Source: Rugosimonospora acidiphila
GTDB lineage: Bacteria > Actinomycetota > Actinomycetes > Mycobacteriales > Micromonosporaceae
NCBI RefSeq assembly: GCF_039543385.1
Contig: NZ_BAABJQ010000011.1
Span: forward strand, 204,476 to 268,475
Reading direction: 5' to 3'
DNA: 64,000 nucleotides
Shown here: positions 31,737 to 40,451 of the stretch, piece by piece
How the letters are laid out: every line of letters begins with the position of its first letter
Position numbering within the stretch: the first letter of the stretch is position 1
Position numbers and translations under genes: made by a program
Notes under the pieces: model-generated
Database searches by the model: none
The model's input: the letters and a program-made list of their open reading frames with translations, nothing else
What the model was told of the DNA's origin: nothing

Positions 31737-33518
31737 GTGAATCAACCACGGGCCGCGCGCTTCGACCGTGACCACCCGCGCTACAAGTGGGTGGCGCTGT
31801 CGAACACCACTGTGGGCATGCTGCTCGCCACAGTGAACTCATCGATCGTTATCATCTCTCTGCCGGCGATCTTCAACGGCATCCACCTCGACCCGCTGGA
31901 TCCGGGAAACATCAGCTACCTGCTCTGGATGCTGATGGGCTTCCTGCTGGTCTCGGCCGTCCTGGTGGTGGCCCTGGGCCGGCTGGGTGACATGTTCGGC
32001 CGGGTCAAGCTCTACAACATGGGCTTCGTGGTGTTCACCATCGCCTCGATCGCCCTGTCCCTGGACCCGTTCCAGCAGGGTAGCGGCGCACTGTGGCTGA
32101 TCGGCTGGCGCGTGGTGCAGGCGGTGGGTGGCGCGATGGTCTTCGCGAACTCGACCGCGATCCTGACCGACGCGTTCCCGGCCCGGCAGCGCGGCATGGC
32201 GCTGGGCATCAACCAGGTGGCCGCGATCGCGGGCTCGTTCATCGGTCTGGTGCTGGGCGGCATCCTCGCCGAGTGGGACTGGCGCGCGGTGTTCTGGGTC
32301 AGCGTGCCGATCGGCATCGTGGGCACCATCTGGTCGTACCTGTCGCTGCACGAGTTGGGCGCGCGCAACCCGGGCAAGCTGGACTGGTGGGGCAACGCCA
32401 CGTTCGCGGTCGGCCTGGCCGCGCTGCTGGCCGGCATCACCTACGGCATCCAGCCCTACGGCGACCACAACACCGGCTGGGCCAACCCGTGGGTGCTGGC
32501 CGCCCTGATCGGCGGCGTCGTGTTGCTGGTGGTGTTCTGCCTCATCGAGGCGCGGGTCGCCCAACCCATGTTCCATCTCGCGCTGTTCAAGAACCGCACC
32601 TTCGCGTCGGCGAACCTGGCCGGTCTGCTGGCCTCGGTCAGCCGGGGCGGCATGCAGTTCATGCTGATCATCTGGCTGCAGGGCATCTGGCTACCGCTGC
32701 ACGGCTTCAGCTACGAGCGGACCCCGCTGTGGGCCGGTATCTACCTGCTGCCACTGACGGTGGGCTTCCTGGTCGCCGGCCCGGTCTCAGGCTGGCTGTC
32801 GGACAAGTTCGGGGTCAAGCCGTTCGCGGTCGGCGGCGCGTTGGTGGTCGCGGCCAGCTTCGTCGGCCTGATCGTGGTGCCGGTGAACTTCCCGTACTGG
32901 CTGTTCGCCCTGCTGGTGCTCATCAACGGGCTCGGTTCCGGCCTGTTCTCCTCACCGAACGCGTCGGCGGTCATGGGCTCGGTCCCGGCGGCCCAGCGCG
33001 GCGCGGCCTCCGGCATGCGGGGCACCTTCTTCAACTCCGGTGCCGCGCTGTCCATCGGCATCTTCTTCAGCCTGATGATCATCGGGCTGGCGTCGACCCT
33101 GCCGCACACGCTGACCAGCGGCCTCGAGGCGCAGGGCGTGCCGACATCGGTCGCGGTGCAGATCGGTAACCTGCCGCCGGTCGGCAGCCTGTTCGCCGCG
33201 TTCCTCGGGTACAACCCGCTGGCCCAGCTGCTCGGCCCGACCGGAGTGCTGAACCACCTGCCGGCCGGCCACGCGCAGATCCTGACCGGCAAGCAGTTCT
33301 TCCCGAACCTGATCTCCGGGCCGTTCCACCACGGCCTGGTGGTGGTGTTCATCGCGGCGGCCCTGATGAGCGTGATCGCGGCTCTCGCGTCGGTCATCGA
33401 CAACGGGCGCGGTGCCATCGCGGACCGGCCGCTGGGCTCCTCGGACGCCGACGCGGTCGCGGACGCCCCATCGACCGAGATCGCCGGCATCGAGGACCAG
33501 CCGGCGACCACCTCCTGA
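31737..33518 (+). CDS. MFS multidrug-type exporter (DHA2, 14-TM group)
   Basis: 593 residues with about 14 predicted membrane helices. Motif A-type sequence is GRLGDMFGRVKLYNMGF, and the antiporter motif C region is MALGINQVAAIAGSFIGLVLGG. Charged N-terminal and acidic C-terminal tails are cytoplasmic. It should export a lipophilic drug or metabolite by proton antiport. It interrupts the usual thrS-HIT-pgsA order and has its own operator, but no regulator gene of its own next to it. Confidence 0.88.
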   Translation: MNQPRAARFDRDHPRYKWVALSNTTVGMLLATVNSSIVIISLPAIFNGIHLDPLDPGNISYLLWMLMGFLLVSAVLVVALGRLGDMFGRVKLYNMGFVVFTIASIALSLDPFQQGSGALWLIGWRVVQAVGGAMVFANSTAILTDAFPARQRGMALGINQVAAIAGSFIGLVLGGILAEWDWRAVFWVSVPIGIVGTIWSYLSLHELGARNPGKLDWWGNATFAVGLAALLAGITYGIQPYGDHNTGWANPWVLAALIGGVVLLVVFCLIEARVAQPMFHLALFKNRTFASANLAGLLASVSRGGMQFMLIIWLQGIWLPLHGFSYERTPLWAGIYLLPLTVGFLVAGPVSGWLSDKFGVKPFAVGGALVVAASFVGLIVVPVNFPYWLFALLVLINGLGSGLFSSPNASAVMGSVPAAQRGAASGMRGTFFNSGAALSIGIFFSLMIIGLASTLPHTLTSGLEAQGVPTSVAVQIGNLPPVGSLFAAFLGYNPLAQLLGPTGVLNHLPAGHAQILTGKQFFPNLISGPFHHGLVVVFIAAALMSVIAALASVIDNGRGAIADRPLGSSDADAVADAPSTEIAGIEDQPATTS

Positions 33519-33532
33519 CGGTCCTACCCGCA

Positions 33533-33569
33533 CGGTCGGGGCCACTCCCACCCGGGGCGGCCCCGACCG
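33533..33569. terminator. Bidirectional hairpin terminator
   Basis: Perfect 11-bp arms CGGTCGGGGCC/GGCCCCGACCG between the convergent MFS and EF-G2-like genes. Confidence 0.75.
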
Positions 33570-33585
33570 CCGTATCGCCTCCGGC

Positions 33586-35751
33586 TCAGCCGTGCGCGGC
33601 GACGTGCTCCTTCTTGACCTGGTCGGCCAGCTGGGCGGGCATCGGGTCGTACCGGGCGAAGGCGCGCCGGAAGCCGCCCGTACCCGAGGTCATGGCGCGC
33701 AGCTCCACCGCGTACCGGATCAGTTCCGTGGCTGGTACCTCGGCGTGCACCACCGTCTTCTCGGCGCCACCCTCGTCGGGCGTGGTACCCAGGACCCGGC
33801 CGCGCCGGCTGGACAGGTCACTCATCACGGCGCCGACGAAGGAATCGGGCACCCGGATGAAGATCTCGTCCACCGGTTCGAGCAGGGTCACGTGGCCCTT
33901 GTCCGCCGCCTCCTTCAGCGCGAGGCTGCCGGCCGTCTGGAACGCGGCGTCCGAGGAGTCCACCGAGTGCGCCTTGCCGTCGAGCAGGGTCACCCGCAGG
34001 TCCACCACCGGGTACCCGGCGGCGATCCCGCGCTCCATCTGGGCGCGTACCCCCTTCTCGACGCTCGGGATGTAGTTGTTGGGCACCGCGCCGCCGACGA
34101 CCCTGTCCACGAACTCGAAGCCCGACCCGCGTGGCAGCGGCTCCACCGCGATGTCGCACACCGCGTACTGGCCGTGCCCGCCGGACTGCTTGACGTGCCG
34201 GCCGTGCCCGCGCGAGGACGCGCCGAACGTCTCGCGCAGCGCCACCTTGACCGGCTCGGTGTCCAGCTCGACGCCGCCGGCCCGCAGCCGGTCCAGCACC
34301 ACGTCGGCGTGCGCCTCGCCCATGCACCACAGCACCAGCTGGTGGGTCTCCGGGTTGCGCTCCAGCCGCAGCGTGGGGTCCCCGGCGACCAGCCGGCCCA
34401 GGTTCTTGGCCAGCGCGTCCTCGTCGGAGCGGGTCTTCGCCACGATGGCCACCGGCAGCAGCGGCTCGGGCATCTCCCAGGGCGCGATCAGCACCGGATC
34501 GTCCTTGCCGGAGATGGTGTCGCCGGTCTCGGCGGTGGTGGACTTGGTGATGGCGCAGATGTCGCCGGCCACGCAGTAGGGCACCTCGCGCACCTGCGCG
34601 CCGAGCGGGGAGTAGATGTGCGTCACCCGCTCGTCGGAGTCGTGGTCGGCGTGGCCGCGCTCCTCCATGCCGTGGCCGGCGATGTGCACAGCGGTCTCCG
34701 GGCGCAGCGTGCCGGAGAAGACCCGCACCAGCGACACCCGCCCGACGTACGGGTCCACCGTCGTCTTGACCACCTCGGCGACCAGCGGACCGGCGGCGTC
34801 GCAGGTCAGCGGCGCGCGCGGATCGCCGTTCAGGCCGGCGACGGCCGGCAGCGTGTGCTCCGGCGGCGACGGGAACGCGCTGGTCAGGATCTCCAGCAGG
34901 GCGTCGATGCCGACCCGGGTCTCGGCGCAGACCGGGATCACCGGGAAGAAGGTGGCGTGGGCCACCGCCTTCTCCAGGTCATCGACGATCACCGAGGCTT
35001 CGATCTCCTCGCCGCCGAGGTAGCGGTCCATGAGGGTCTCGTCCTCGCTCTCCGCGATGATGCCCTCGAGCAGCTCACCGCGGGAGTCCGCGATGGCCGG
35101 CAGGTGCTGGGGGTCGGGCTCACGCAGCTCGGGCGGGTAGCCGCCGGAGTAGTCGAACAGGCGCTGCGAGATGAGCCCGATCAGGCCCTCCACCGAGATC
35201 CCGTCGTCCCCGTGCAGCGGCAGGTACAGCGGCAGCACGTTGTCGCCGAACGTCTCGCGGCACAGCGCGACCGTCTCCTCGAAGTCGGCCCGCTGGTGGT
35301 CGAGCCGGGTCACCGCGACGGCCCTGGGCATGCCCACCGCCGCGCACTCCTCCCAGAGGGCGCCGGTCGCCGCGTCCATGCCATCGACGGCCGACACGAC
35401 GAACAGCGCCGCATCCGCGGCGCGCAGCCCGGCGCGCAGCTCGCCGACGAAGTCCGCGTAGCCCGGCGTGTCGAGCAGGTTGACTTTGATGTCGCGGTAC
35501 AGCAGCGGCGCGCAGGACAGGCTCACCGAGCGCTGCTGGCGCACTGCCGCGGGGTCGTAGTCGCTGACCGTGGTGCCGTCGACGACCGAGCCGGCCCGGC
35601 CGATCGTGCCGGTGGCCGCGAGCAGCGCCTCGACCAGAGTCGTCTTACCCGCGCCGGAATGCCCGACGAGCACCACGTTGCGTACCCTGCCGGGTTCGTC
35701 CACCACCGGCGCTGGGCCGGTGACTCCCTTCTCCTGGGCCTTCTGCGCCAT
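33586..35751 (-). CDS. Elongation factor G-like GTPase (EF-G2/FusA2 type)
   Basis: 721 residues from the ATG at 35751 (GGGAGG upstream). The G1 loop is GHSGAGKTTLVEALL, G3 DTPGYADFVGEL, and the G4 position reads TRLD rather than NKxD. Domains II-V are all present, ending with GRVLGTTPDEGG and a typical EF-G C-terminus. The switch I region is DYDPAAVRQQRSVSLSCAPL, more variable than in the housekeeping factor. Such second EF-Gs are common in actinobacteria; the mycobacterial EF-G2 is reported to bind GTP without replacing EF-G. The canonical fusA should be elsewhere. Transcribed against its neighbours. Confidence 0.88.
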   Translation of the reverse strand: MAQKAQEKGVTGPAPVVDEPGRVRNVVLVGHSGAGKTTLVEALLAATGTIGRAGSVVDGTTVSDYDPAAVRQQRSVSLSCAPLLYRDIKVNLLDTPGYADFVGELRAGLRAADAALFVVSAVDGMDAATGALWEECAAVGMPRAVAVTRLDHQRADFEETVALCRETFGDNVLPLYLPLHGDDGISVEGLIGLISQRLFDYSGGYPPELREPDPQHLPAIADSRGELLEGIIAESEDETLMDRYLGGEEIEASVIVDDLEKAVAHATFFPVIPVCAETRVGIDALLEILTSAFPSPPEHTLPAVAGLNGDPRAPLTCDAAGPLVAEVVKTTVDPYVGRVSLVRVFSGTLRPETAVHIAGHGMEERGHADHDSDERVTHIYSPLGAQVREVPYCVAGDICAITKSTTAETGDTISGKDDPVLIAPWEMPEPLLPVAIVAKTRSDEDALAKNLGRLVAGDPTLRLERNPETHQLVLWCMGEAHADVVLDRLRAGGVELDTEPVKVALRETFGASSRGHGRHVKQSGGHGQYAVCDIAVEPLPRGSGFEFVDRVVGGAVPNNYIPSVEKGVRAQMERGIAAGYPVVDLRVTLLDGKAHSVDSSDAAFQTAGSLALKEAADKGHVTLLEPVDEIFIRVPDSFVGAVMSDLSSRRGRVLGTTPDEGGAEKTVVHAEVPATELIRYAVELRAMTSGTGGFRRAFARYDPMPAQLADQVKKEHVAAHG

Positions 35752-36178
35752 CGGCGCACCTCCCTCGGTCTGGGTGTCAGAGCGCCGACGTGGGACGCCC
35801 TTGAACGCCGGGTTACTTCTTGGTTGCGATTTCACTCCCGTGGGAGCGCTGACACAACCCCGACGCACAGACCCGCGGGGGACGGCCGACCGACCGGCCC
35901 GCCCACCTTAATGTGCCGGATGATCGGCCCGCGTGACCGGCCCGACCACACCCGCGACCGCGCACCGGTCGGCCCGGCCGGCACGCCGACCCGAATACAC
36001 CCTTCAGGCCACACACCCTCCCGAGCACGCACCGGACCGACCACACACCATCCCGACCACACGCCGGCCCGAGCAGGCACCGGTCGGGCCTGGCGGCCGA
36101 TCGGATCGGGCCCGCCGTTATGGTGAGACCCGCCAGGCCGGAGGCCGGAGGGCGGCCAGGGAGCGAGCGAGGCGGAGC
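35752..36178. other. 427-bp intergenic region upstream of EF-G2-like gene and pgsA
   Basis: The left 120 bp holds the EF-G2 leader, with a CTCCC/GGGAG inverted repeat at 35835-35846. From about 35935 to 36090 the top strand is strongly C-rich and G-poor, with CGACCACAC repeated at about 35942, 36038 and 36054. TATGGT at 36119-36124 is a candidate -10 for pgsA. Open frames here have no ribosome-binding site or family features, so no gene is called. Confidence 0.5.
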
Positions 36179-36835
36179 TTGAAACTCTTCAACGTGGTGG
36201 CGAGGGCCGGTGTGCCCCGCGTGTTGGGGCCGATGGCCGGCTGGCTGCTGCGCCGGCGCGTCACGCCCGACATGGTCACCATCATCGGCACCGTCGCCAC
36301 GCTCGTCGGCACCGTGGGCTTCGCCGCCCGAGGCCGGTTGGTTCTCGCCGCCGTGTTTGTGATCTTCGGTTCCCTCACCGACGTGATCGACGGAACCATG
36401 GCCCGGATGTCCGGGCGCAAGGGCAAGTTCGGCGCCTTCCTCGACTCCACCCTCGACCGGGTGGCCGACGGCGCGATCTTCGCCTCGCTGGCGTACTGGC
36501 TGCTCACCCAGGATCGCCACGCCGCCGCCGCGGCGTCGCTGATCTGCCTGGTCGCCACGCAGGTCGTGTCGTACGCCAAGGCCCGCGCCGAGGGGCTGGG
36601 GATGACCGCCAACGTCGGGGTCGGCGAGCGGGCCGAGCGCTTGATCATTATCGGGGTCGGTGGGCTGCTCGCCGAGCTGGTCTGGAAGTACGCCATGGAC
36701 GTCGCGCTGTGGATCCTGGTCGTGCTGTCCCTCATCACGGTCGGTCAGCGGATCGTCACGGTGTACCGGCAGGACCGCGCGGCCGTCGCCGCGGAGCGTG
36801 AGCGGCAGCCCGAGACCACCCGGTCAGCCCGGTGA
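36179..36835 (+). CDS. pgsA: CDP-alcohol phosphatidyltransferase, phosphatidylinositol-phosphate synthase type
   Basis: 218 residues from the TTG at 36179, which is the only plausible start giving the family length (mycobacterial PgsA 217). The CDP-alcohol motif D-x2-DG-x2-AR-x8-G-x3-D-x3-D is complete in DVIDGTMARMSG onward to FLDSTLD. About six membrane helices follow the N-terminal helix. It joins CDP-diacylglycerol and inositol-1-phosphate in the membrane, the first step toward phosphatidylinositol mannosides. Position before the acyltransferase and pimA supports the PI assignment over PG synthase. Confidence 0.9.
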   Translation: MKLFNVVARAGVPRVLGPMAGWLLRRRVTPDMVTIIGTVATLVGTVGFAARGRLVLAAVFVIFGSLTDVIDGTMARMSGRKGKFGAFLDSTLDRVADGAIFASLAYWLLTQDRHAAAAASLICLVATQVVSYAKARAEGLGMTANVGVGERAERLIIIGVGGLLAELVWKYAMDVALWILVVLSLITVGQRIVTVYRQDRAAVAAERERQPETTRSAR

Positions 36836-37764
36836 GCCGCACGGCCGACCTGGCGTACGCCGCCGGCTGGCGGGTGCTGCGCATGCTGCCGCTCGCCGTG
36901 ACGGCTCCGGCGTTCGACGTGGCGGCCGACTTCGTGAAGCGCCGGGGCGGCACGGGCGTGACTCGGCTGGCCGGCAACCTGCGCCGGGTGGTCGGCCCCG
37001 AGCTGCCCGGACCGGAGTTCGACGCGCTGGTACGCCGCGCGATGCGCTCCTACTTCCGGTACGCGCTGGAGGGGTTCCGGCTGCCCAGCCTGTCCCGGGA
37101 CCAGCACCTGCGCGGGTTCGTGGTGGACGGCCTCGACGAGCTCGCCGCGTCGGTGGACGCCGGCCGGGGCGTGATCGTGGCGCTGCCGCACGCGGGCAAC
37201 TGGGACGCGGCCGGCGCCTGGGTGGCCGCCAGGGGCTGGAAAATGATCACAGTGCAGGAGCGGCTTAAGCCGGAGAGCCTGTACCGCCGCTTCGTCGCCT
37301 TCCGGGAGAGCCTGGGCATGGAGATCCTCCCGCTCACCGGCGGCGAGGGCTCGATCCGCGAGACGCTTGAGACCCGGCTGCGCCGGGGGTACGTGGTGCC
37401 GATCCTGGCCGACCGCGACCTGCCCGGCAAGGGAGTGGAGGTGACCTTCTTCGGTGCCCGTACCACCGTTCCCCCCGGCCCCGCCCTGCTCGCCATGCGT
37501 ACCGGAGCCCCCCTCTACACGCTCGATATGTGGTACGAAAAGGACGCGGCGCACGCACGCCTGCGGGGCCCGCTGCCGGTGCCCGGTCCGGAGACCGGAA
37601 ACTTCGGCGCCCGGGTCCGGGCGCTCACGCAGTCGGTCGCCGATGGCCTCGCGAAGGGCATCGCGGCGCACCCCGCGGACTGGCACATGATGCAGCGCAT
37701 GTGGCCCGACGATGCTGTAGTGGATGAGAAAGCCGCTGCCACAAACGACGAAGCTGGCCGATAG
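36832..37764 (+). CDS. Phosphatidylinositol mannoside acyltransferase (PatA/LpxL-HtrB family)
   Basis: 310 residues; GTG overlaps the pgsA stop (GTGA). The acyltransferase H-x4-D motif is LPHAGNWDAAGAW near residue 120. Other family blocks are GRGVIVALPHAGNWD and RRGYVVPILADRDLPGKGVEVTFFG. An N-terminal amphipathic helix should associate it with the inner leaflet. It adds an acyl chain, in mycobacteria to the mannose of PIM1/PIM2. Flanked by pgsA and pimA, which fixes the pathway. Confidence 0.9.
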   Translation: MSRTADLAYAAGWRVLRMLPLAVTAPAFDVAADFVKRRGGTGVTRLAGNLRRVVGPELPGPEFDALVRRAMRSYFRYALEGFRLPSLSRDQHLRGFVVDGLDELAASVDAGRGVIVALPHAGNWDAAGAWVAARGWKMITVQERLKPESLYRRFVAFRESLGMEILPLTGGEGSIRETLETRLRRGYVVPILADRDLPGKGVEVTFFGARTTVPPGPALLAMRTGAPLYTLDMWYEKDAAHARLRGPLPVPGPETGNFGARVRALTQSVADGLAKGIAAHPADWHMMQRMWPDDAVVDEKAAATNDEAGR

Positions 37765-37774
37765 GGGAGGCGGT

Positions 37775-38920
37775 GTGCGGATCGGCATCGTGTGCCCGTA
37801 TTCGTTCCATACGCCCGGCGGCGTCCAGAACCACGTGCGTGATCTCGCGGAGTCGTTGATCCAACTCGGGCACTCGGTGAGCGTGCTCGCGCCCGCCGAC
37901 GAGGACGAGCCGAGGCCGGCGTACGTGGTCCCGGCCGGCCGGGCGGTCCCGGTCCGGTACAACGGGTCGGTGGCCCGGCTGGCGTTCGGGCCGATCTCCG
38001 CGGCCCGGGTGCGCCGGTGGTTGTCCACCGGCAGGTTCGACGTGCTGCACGTGCACGAGCCGACGACGCCGAGCCTGTCGATGCTCGCCGTCATCTACTC
38101 CCGCGCGCCGGTGGTGGCCACCTTCCATACCGCGATGACCCGGTCCCGGGCGCTGGTCGCCGCGCAGGGGCTGCTCCAGCTGGTACTGGAGAAGATCACC
38201 GCGCGGATAGCGGTCAGCGACCTCGCCCGGCGGGTACAGGTCGAGCACCTGGACGGGGGCGGCTGGGAGATCCCCAACGGGGTGGCAGTGAGCAGGTTCG
38301 CCGAGGCCGAGCCGCTGCCGGGGTGGCCCGGCGAGGCGGGCACGGTGGGCTTCCTCGGCCGGTTCACCGAGCCCCGCAAGGGCTTCCCGATCCTGCTCGA
38401 CGCGTACCGGCAGGTGGCCGCCCGCCGGCCCGGGCTGCGGCTGCTGGTGGCCGGGCCGGGCGACCTGGCGGACCTGGGCGAGGCGGCGCCGGCCGGGACC
38501 ACCTTCCTGGGCAAGGTCTCGGAGGAGGACAAGGCCCGGATGCTGCGCAGCGTCGACGTGTACGTCGCGCCGAACACCCACGGCGAGTCGTTTGGGATGA
38601 TCTTGACCGAGGCGATGGCGGCCGGGGCGGCCGTGGTGGCCAGCGACCTGGACGCGTTCCGTCGGGTATTGGACGGTGGCCGGGCCGGCGAACTGTTCCC
38701 GGTCGGCGACGCCGCCGCCCTGGCCGGCACGCTGGATCGGCTGCTGGACGACCCCGCCCGGCGCGCCGAACTGGCCGGACGGGCCCGGCAGGTGGTCGCC
38801 TCGTTCGACTGGCCGGTGGTTGCCGAGCGTGTCCTGGAGGTCTACACAACGGCGATCGAGGCCACCGGCGGGGTCGTGGCGGACCTCGACGAGCCACCAC
38901 GAGCCGGGAGTCTTGGCTAG
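37775..38920 (+). CDS. pimA: Phosphatidylinositol alpha-mannosyltransferase
   Basis: 381 residues from the GTG at 37775 with GGGGAGG 4 nt upstream. GT4 fold: N-terminal Rossmann half with MRIGIVCPYSFHTPGGVQNHV and VLHVHEPTTPSLS; C-terminal half with GFLGRFTEPRKGFPILLDAY and the E-x7-E motif ESFGMILTEAMAAG. It transfers mannose from GDP-mannose to the 2-position of phosphatidylinositol on the cytoplasmic face. It starts 10 bp after the acyltransferase gene. Confidence 0.93.
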   Translation: MRIGIVCPYSFHTPGGVQNHVRDLAESLIQLGHSVSVLAPADEDEPRPAYVVPAGRAVPVRYNGSVARLAFGPISAARVRRWLSTGRFDVLHVHEPTTPSLSMLAVIYSRAPVVATFHTAMTRSRALVAAQGLLQLVLEKITARIAVSDLARRVQVEHLDGGGWEIPNGVAVSRFAEAEPLPGWPGEAGTVGFLGRFTEPRKGFPILLDAYRQVAARRPGLRLLVAGPGDLADLGEAAPAGTTFLGKVSEEDKARMLRSVDVYVAPNTHGESFGMILTEAMAAGAAVVASDLDAFRRVLDGGRAGELFPVGDAAALAGTLDRLLDDPARRAELAGRARQVVASFDWPVVAERVLEVYTTAIEATGGVVADLDEPPRAGSLG

Positions 38921-38931
38921 GCTCGGCTTTC

Positions 38932-39417
38932 GTGTGGTGGATCGTGGGCGTGGTCGCGGTCGTGGTATTGATCGCGACCTACATCACCTGGACCGCGGCG
39001 CGGGTCGACCGGCTGCACGCGCGGGCGTTGGCCGCCCAGCTCGCCCTGGACGCGCACCTGGTGCGCCGGGCGGCGGCGGCCACCGAACTCGCCGAGACGC
39101 TGGAGCGTCCGGAGCTGCAGGCGCTGGCCCGCGCGGCGCGTGACGCGCTGCCCGAGGAGCGTGAGCTGGCCGAGAACGACCTGACCCGGGCGCTGCGCGC
39201 GCTGCCCCGGCCGCGCAACTCGCCGGACCTGAGCGACGTGGTGGTGGCCAGCCGCCGGGTCGCGCTGGGTCGCCAGGTGCACAACGATCTGGTCCGCGAC
39301 GCCCTGGCGCTGCGCCGGCGCCGGCTGGTACGGCTGCTCGGGCTGACCCGCAAGCACCCGCAGCCGCGCTATTTCGACGTGGACGACCCGATCCTCGACG
39401 AGATCACGGTCGGCTGA
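38932..39417 (+). CDS. Single-pass membrane protein of unknown function in the PIM operon
   Basis: 161 residues. Residues 2-20 (WWIVGVVAVVVLIATYIT) form one membrane helix; the rest is a helical cytoplasmic region rich in Ala, Arg and Glu, predicted coiled coil around DRLHARALAAQLALDAHL. A LemA-like topology is suggestive but motifs do not match. It begins 11 nt after pimA and has no strong ribosome-binding site; TAGGCT, formed with the pimA stop, lies 8 nt before the GTG. Conserved position implies a link to the envelope, not proven. Confidence 0.65.
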   Translation: MWWIVGVVAVVVLIATYITWTAARVDRLHARALAAQLALDAHLVRRAAAATELAETLERPELQALARAARDALPEERELAENDLTRALRALPRPRNSPDLSDVVVASRRVALGRQVHNDLVRDALALRRRRLVRLLGLTRKHPQPRYFDVDDPILDEITVG

Positions 39418-39420
39418 CCT

Positions 39421-39443
39421 CCCCGGCCGGCCCCGGGGTGTTT
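39421..39443 (+). terminator. Hairpin with short T-rich tail after the PIM operon
   Basis: CCCCGG and CCGGGG around a 6-nt loop, followed by TGTTT. It separates the PIM unit from pdxS. Confidence 0.55.
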
Positions 39444-39492
39444 CATGCCACCGGGCGCCGATTGGCTGTTCGGACCGGCCCGCCCGAACACG

Positions 39493-39498
39493 TACTAT
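39493..39498 (+). promoter_or_regulatory. Candidate -10 TACTAT of pdxS
   Basis: TACTAT about 39 nt upstream of the pdxS start, in the only AT-containing part of the gap. Confidence 0.35.
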
Positions 39499-39536
39499 GG
39501 GAGGTCGAAATCCCAGCGTGAGGAGGGCGTTCCACC

Positions 39537-40451
39537 GTGTCTGAGAACCCCGTCGGCAGCATTCCGAACCCCGTGACCGGCACCGCCCGGGTCAAGCGTG
39601 GCATGGCGGAGATGCTCAAGGGCGGTGTGATCATGGACGTGGTCACCCCGGAGCAAGCGAAGATCGCCGAGGATGCGGGTGCGGTCGCGGTGATGGCGCT
39701 GGAGCGCGTACCGGCCGACATCCGGGCCCAGGGCGGCGTCTCCCGGATGTCCGATCCGGACATGATCGACGGCATCATCGCAGCGGTCTCGATCCCGGTC
39801 ATGGCCAAGGCCCGCATCGGGCACTTCGTTGAGGCGCAGGTCCTCCAGGCGCTCGGCGTGGACTACGTCGACGAGTCCGAGGTGCTGACCCCGGCCGACT
39901 ACGCCAACCACATCGACAAGTGGGCGTTCACCGTGCCGTTCGTGTGCGGGGCGACCAACCTTGGCGAGGCGCTGCGCCGGATCACCGAGGGCGCCGCGAT
40001 GATCCGGTCCAAGGGCGAGGCGGGCACCGGTGACGTCTCGAACGCGACCACGCACATGCGCAAGATCCGCTCGGAGATCCGCCGGCTCACGTCGATGTCC
40101 CCGGACGAGCTCTACGTCGCGGCCAAGGAGCTGCAGGCCCCGTACGAGCTGGTCAAGGAGATCGCGGAGACCGGGAAGCTGCCCGTCGTGCTGTTCACCG
40201 CGGGCGGCATCGCCACCCCGGCCGACGCGGCGATGATGATGCAGCTGGGCGCCGAGGGCGTGTTCGTGGGCTCCGGGATCTTCAAGTCCGGCAACCCGGC
40301 GCAGCGGGCCGCGGCGATCGTGCGGGCGACCACGTTCCACGACGACCCCGACGTGATCGCCAAGGTCTCCCGGGGGCTCGGCGAGGCGATGGTCGGCATC
40401 AACGTCGACGACATCCCCCAGCCGCACCGCCTTGCCGAGCGCGGCTGGTGA
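39537..40451 (+). CDS. pdxS: Pyridoxal 5'-phosphate synthase subunit PdxS
   Basis: 304 residues from a GTG after GAGGAGGG. It has the PdxS barrel with catalytic lysines: KRGMAEMLKGGVIMDVVTPEQ, ARIGHFVEAQVLQALGVDYVDESEV, and GTGDVSNATTHMRKI. It condenses ribose 5-phosphate, glyceraldehyde 3-phosphate and ammonia into PLP, as a dodecamer fed by PdxT. The stop overlaps the pdxT GTG by 4 bp. Confidence 0.97.
   Translation: MSENPVGSIPNPVTGTARVKRGMAEMLKGGVIMDVVTPEQAKIAEDAGAVAVMALERVPADIRAQGGVSRMSDPDMIDGIIAAVSIPVMAKARIGHFVEAQVLQALGVDYVDESEVLTPADYANHIDKWAFTVPFVCGATNLGEALRRITEGAAMIRSKGEAGTGDVSNATTHMRKIRSEIRRLTSMSPDELYVAAKELQAPYELVKEIAETGKLPVVLFTAGGIATPADAAMMMQLGAEGVFVGSGIFKSGNPAQRAAAIVRATTFHDDPDVIAKVSRGLGEAMVGINVDDIPQPHRLAERGW

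Noticed and set aside
35841..35854. CebR-like site TGGGAGCGCTGACA upstream of the EF-G2-like gene
   Set aside because: Two mismatches to the known palindrome and no sugar gene; likely chance.
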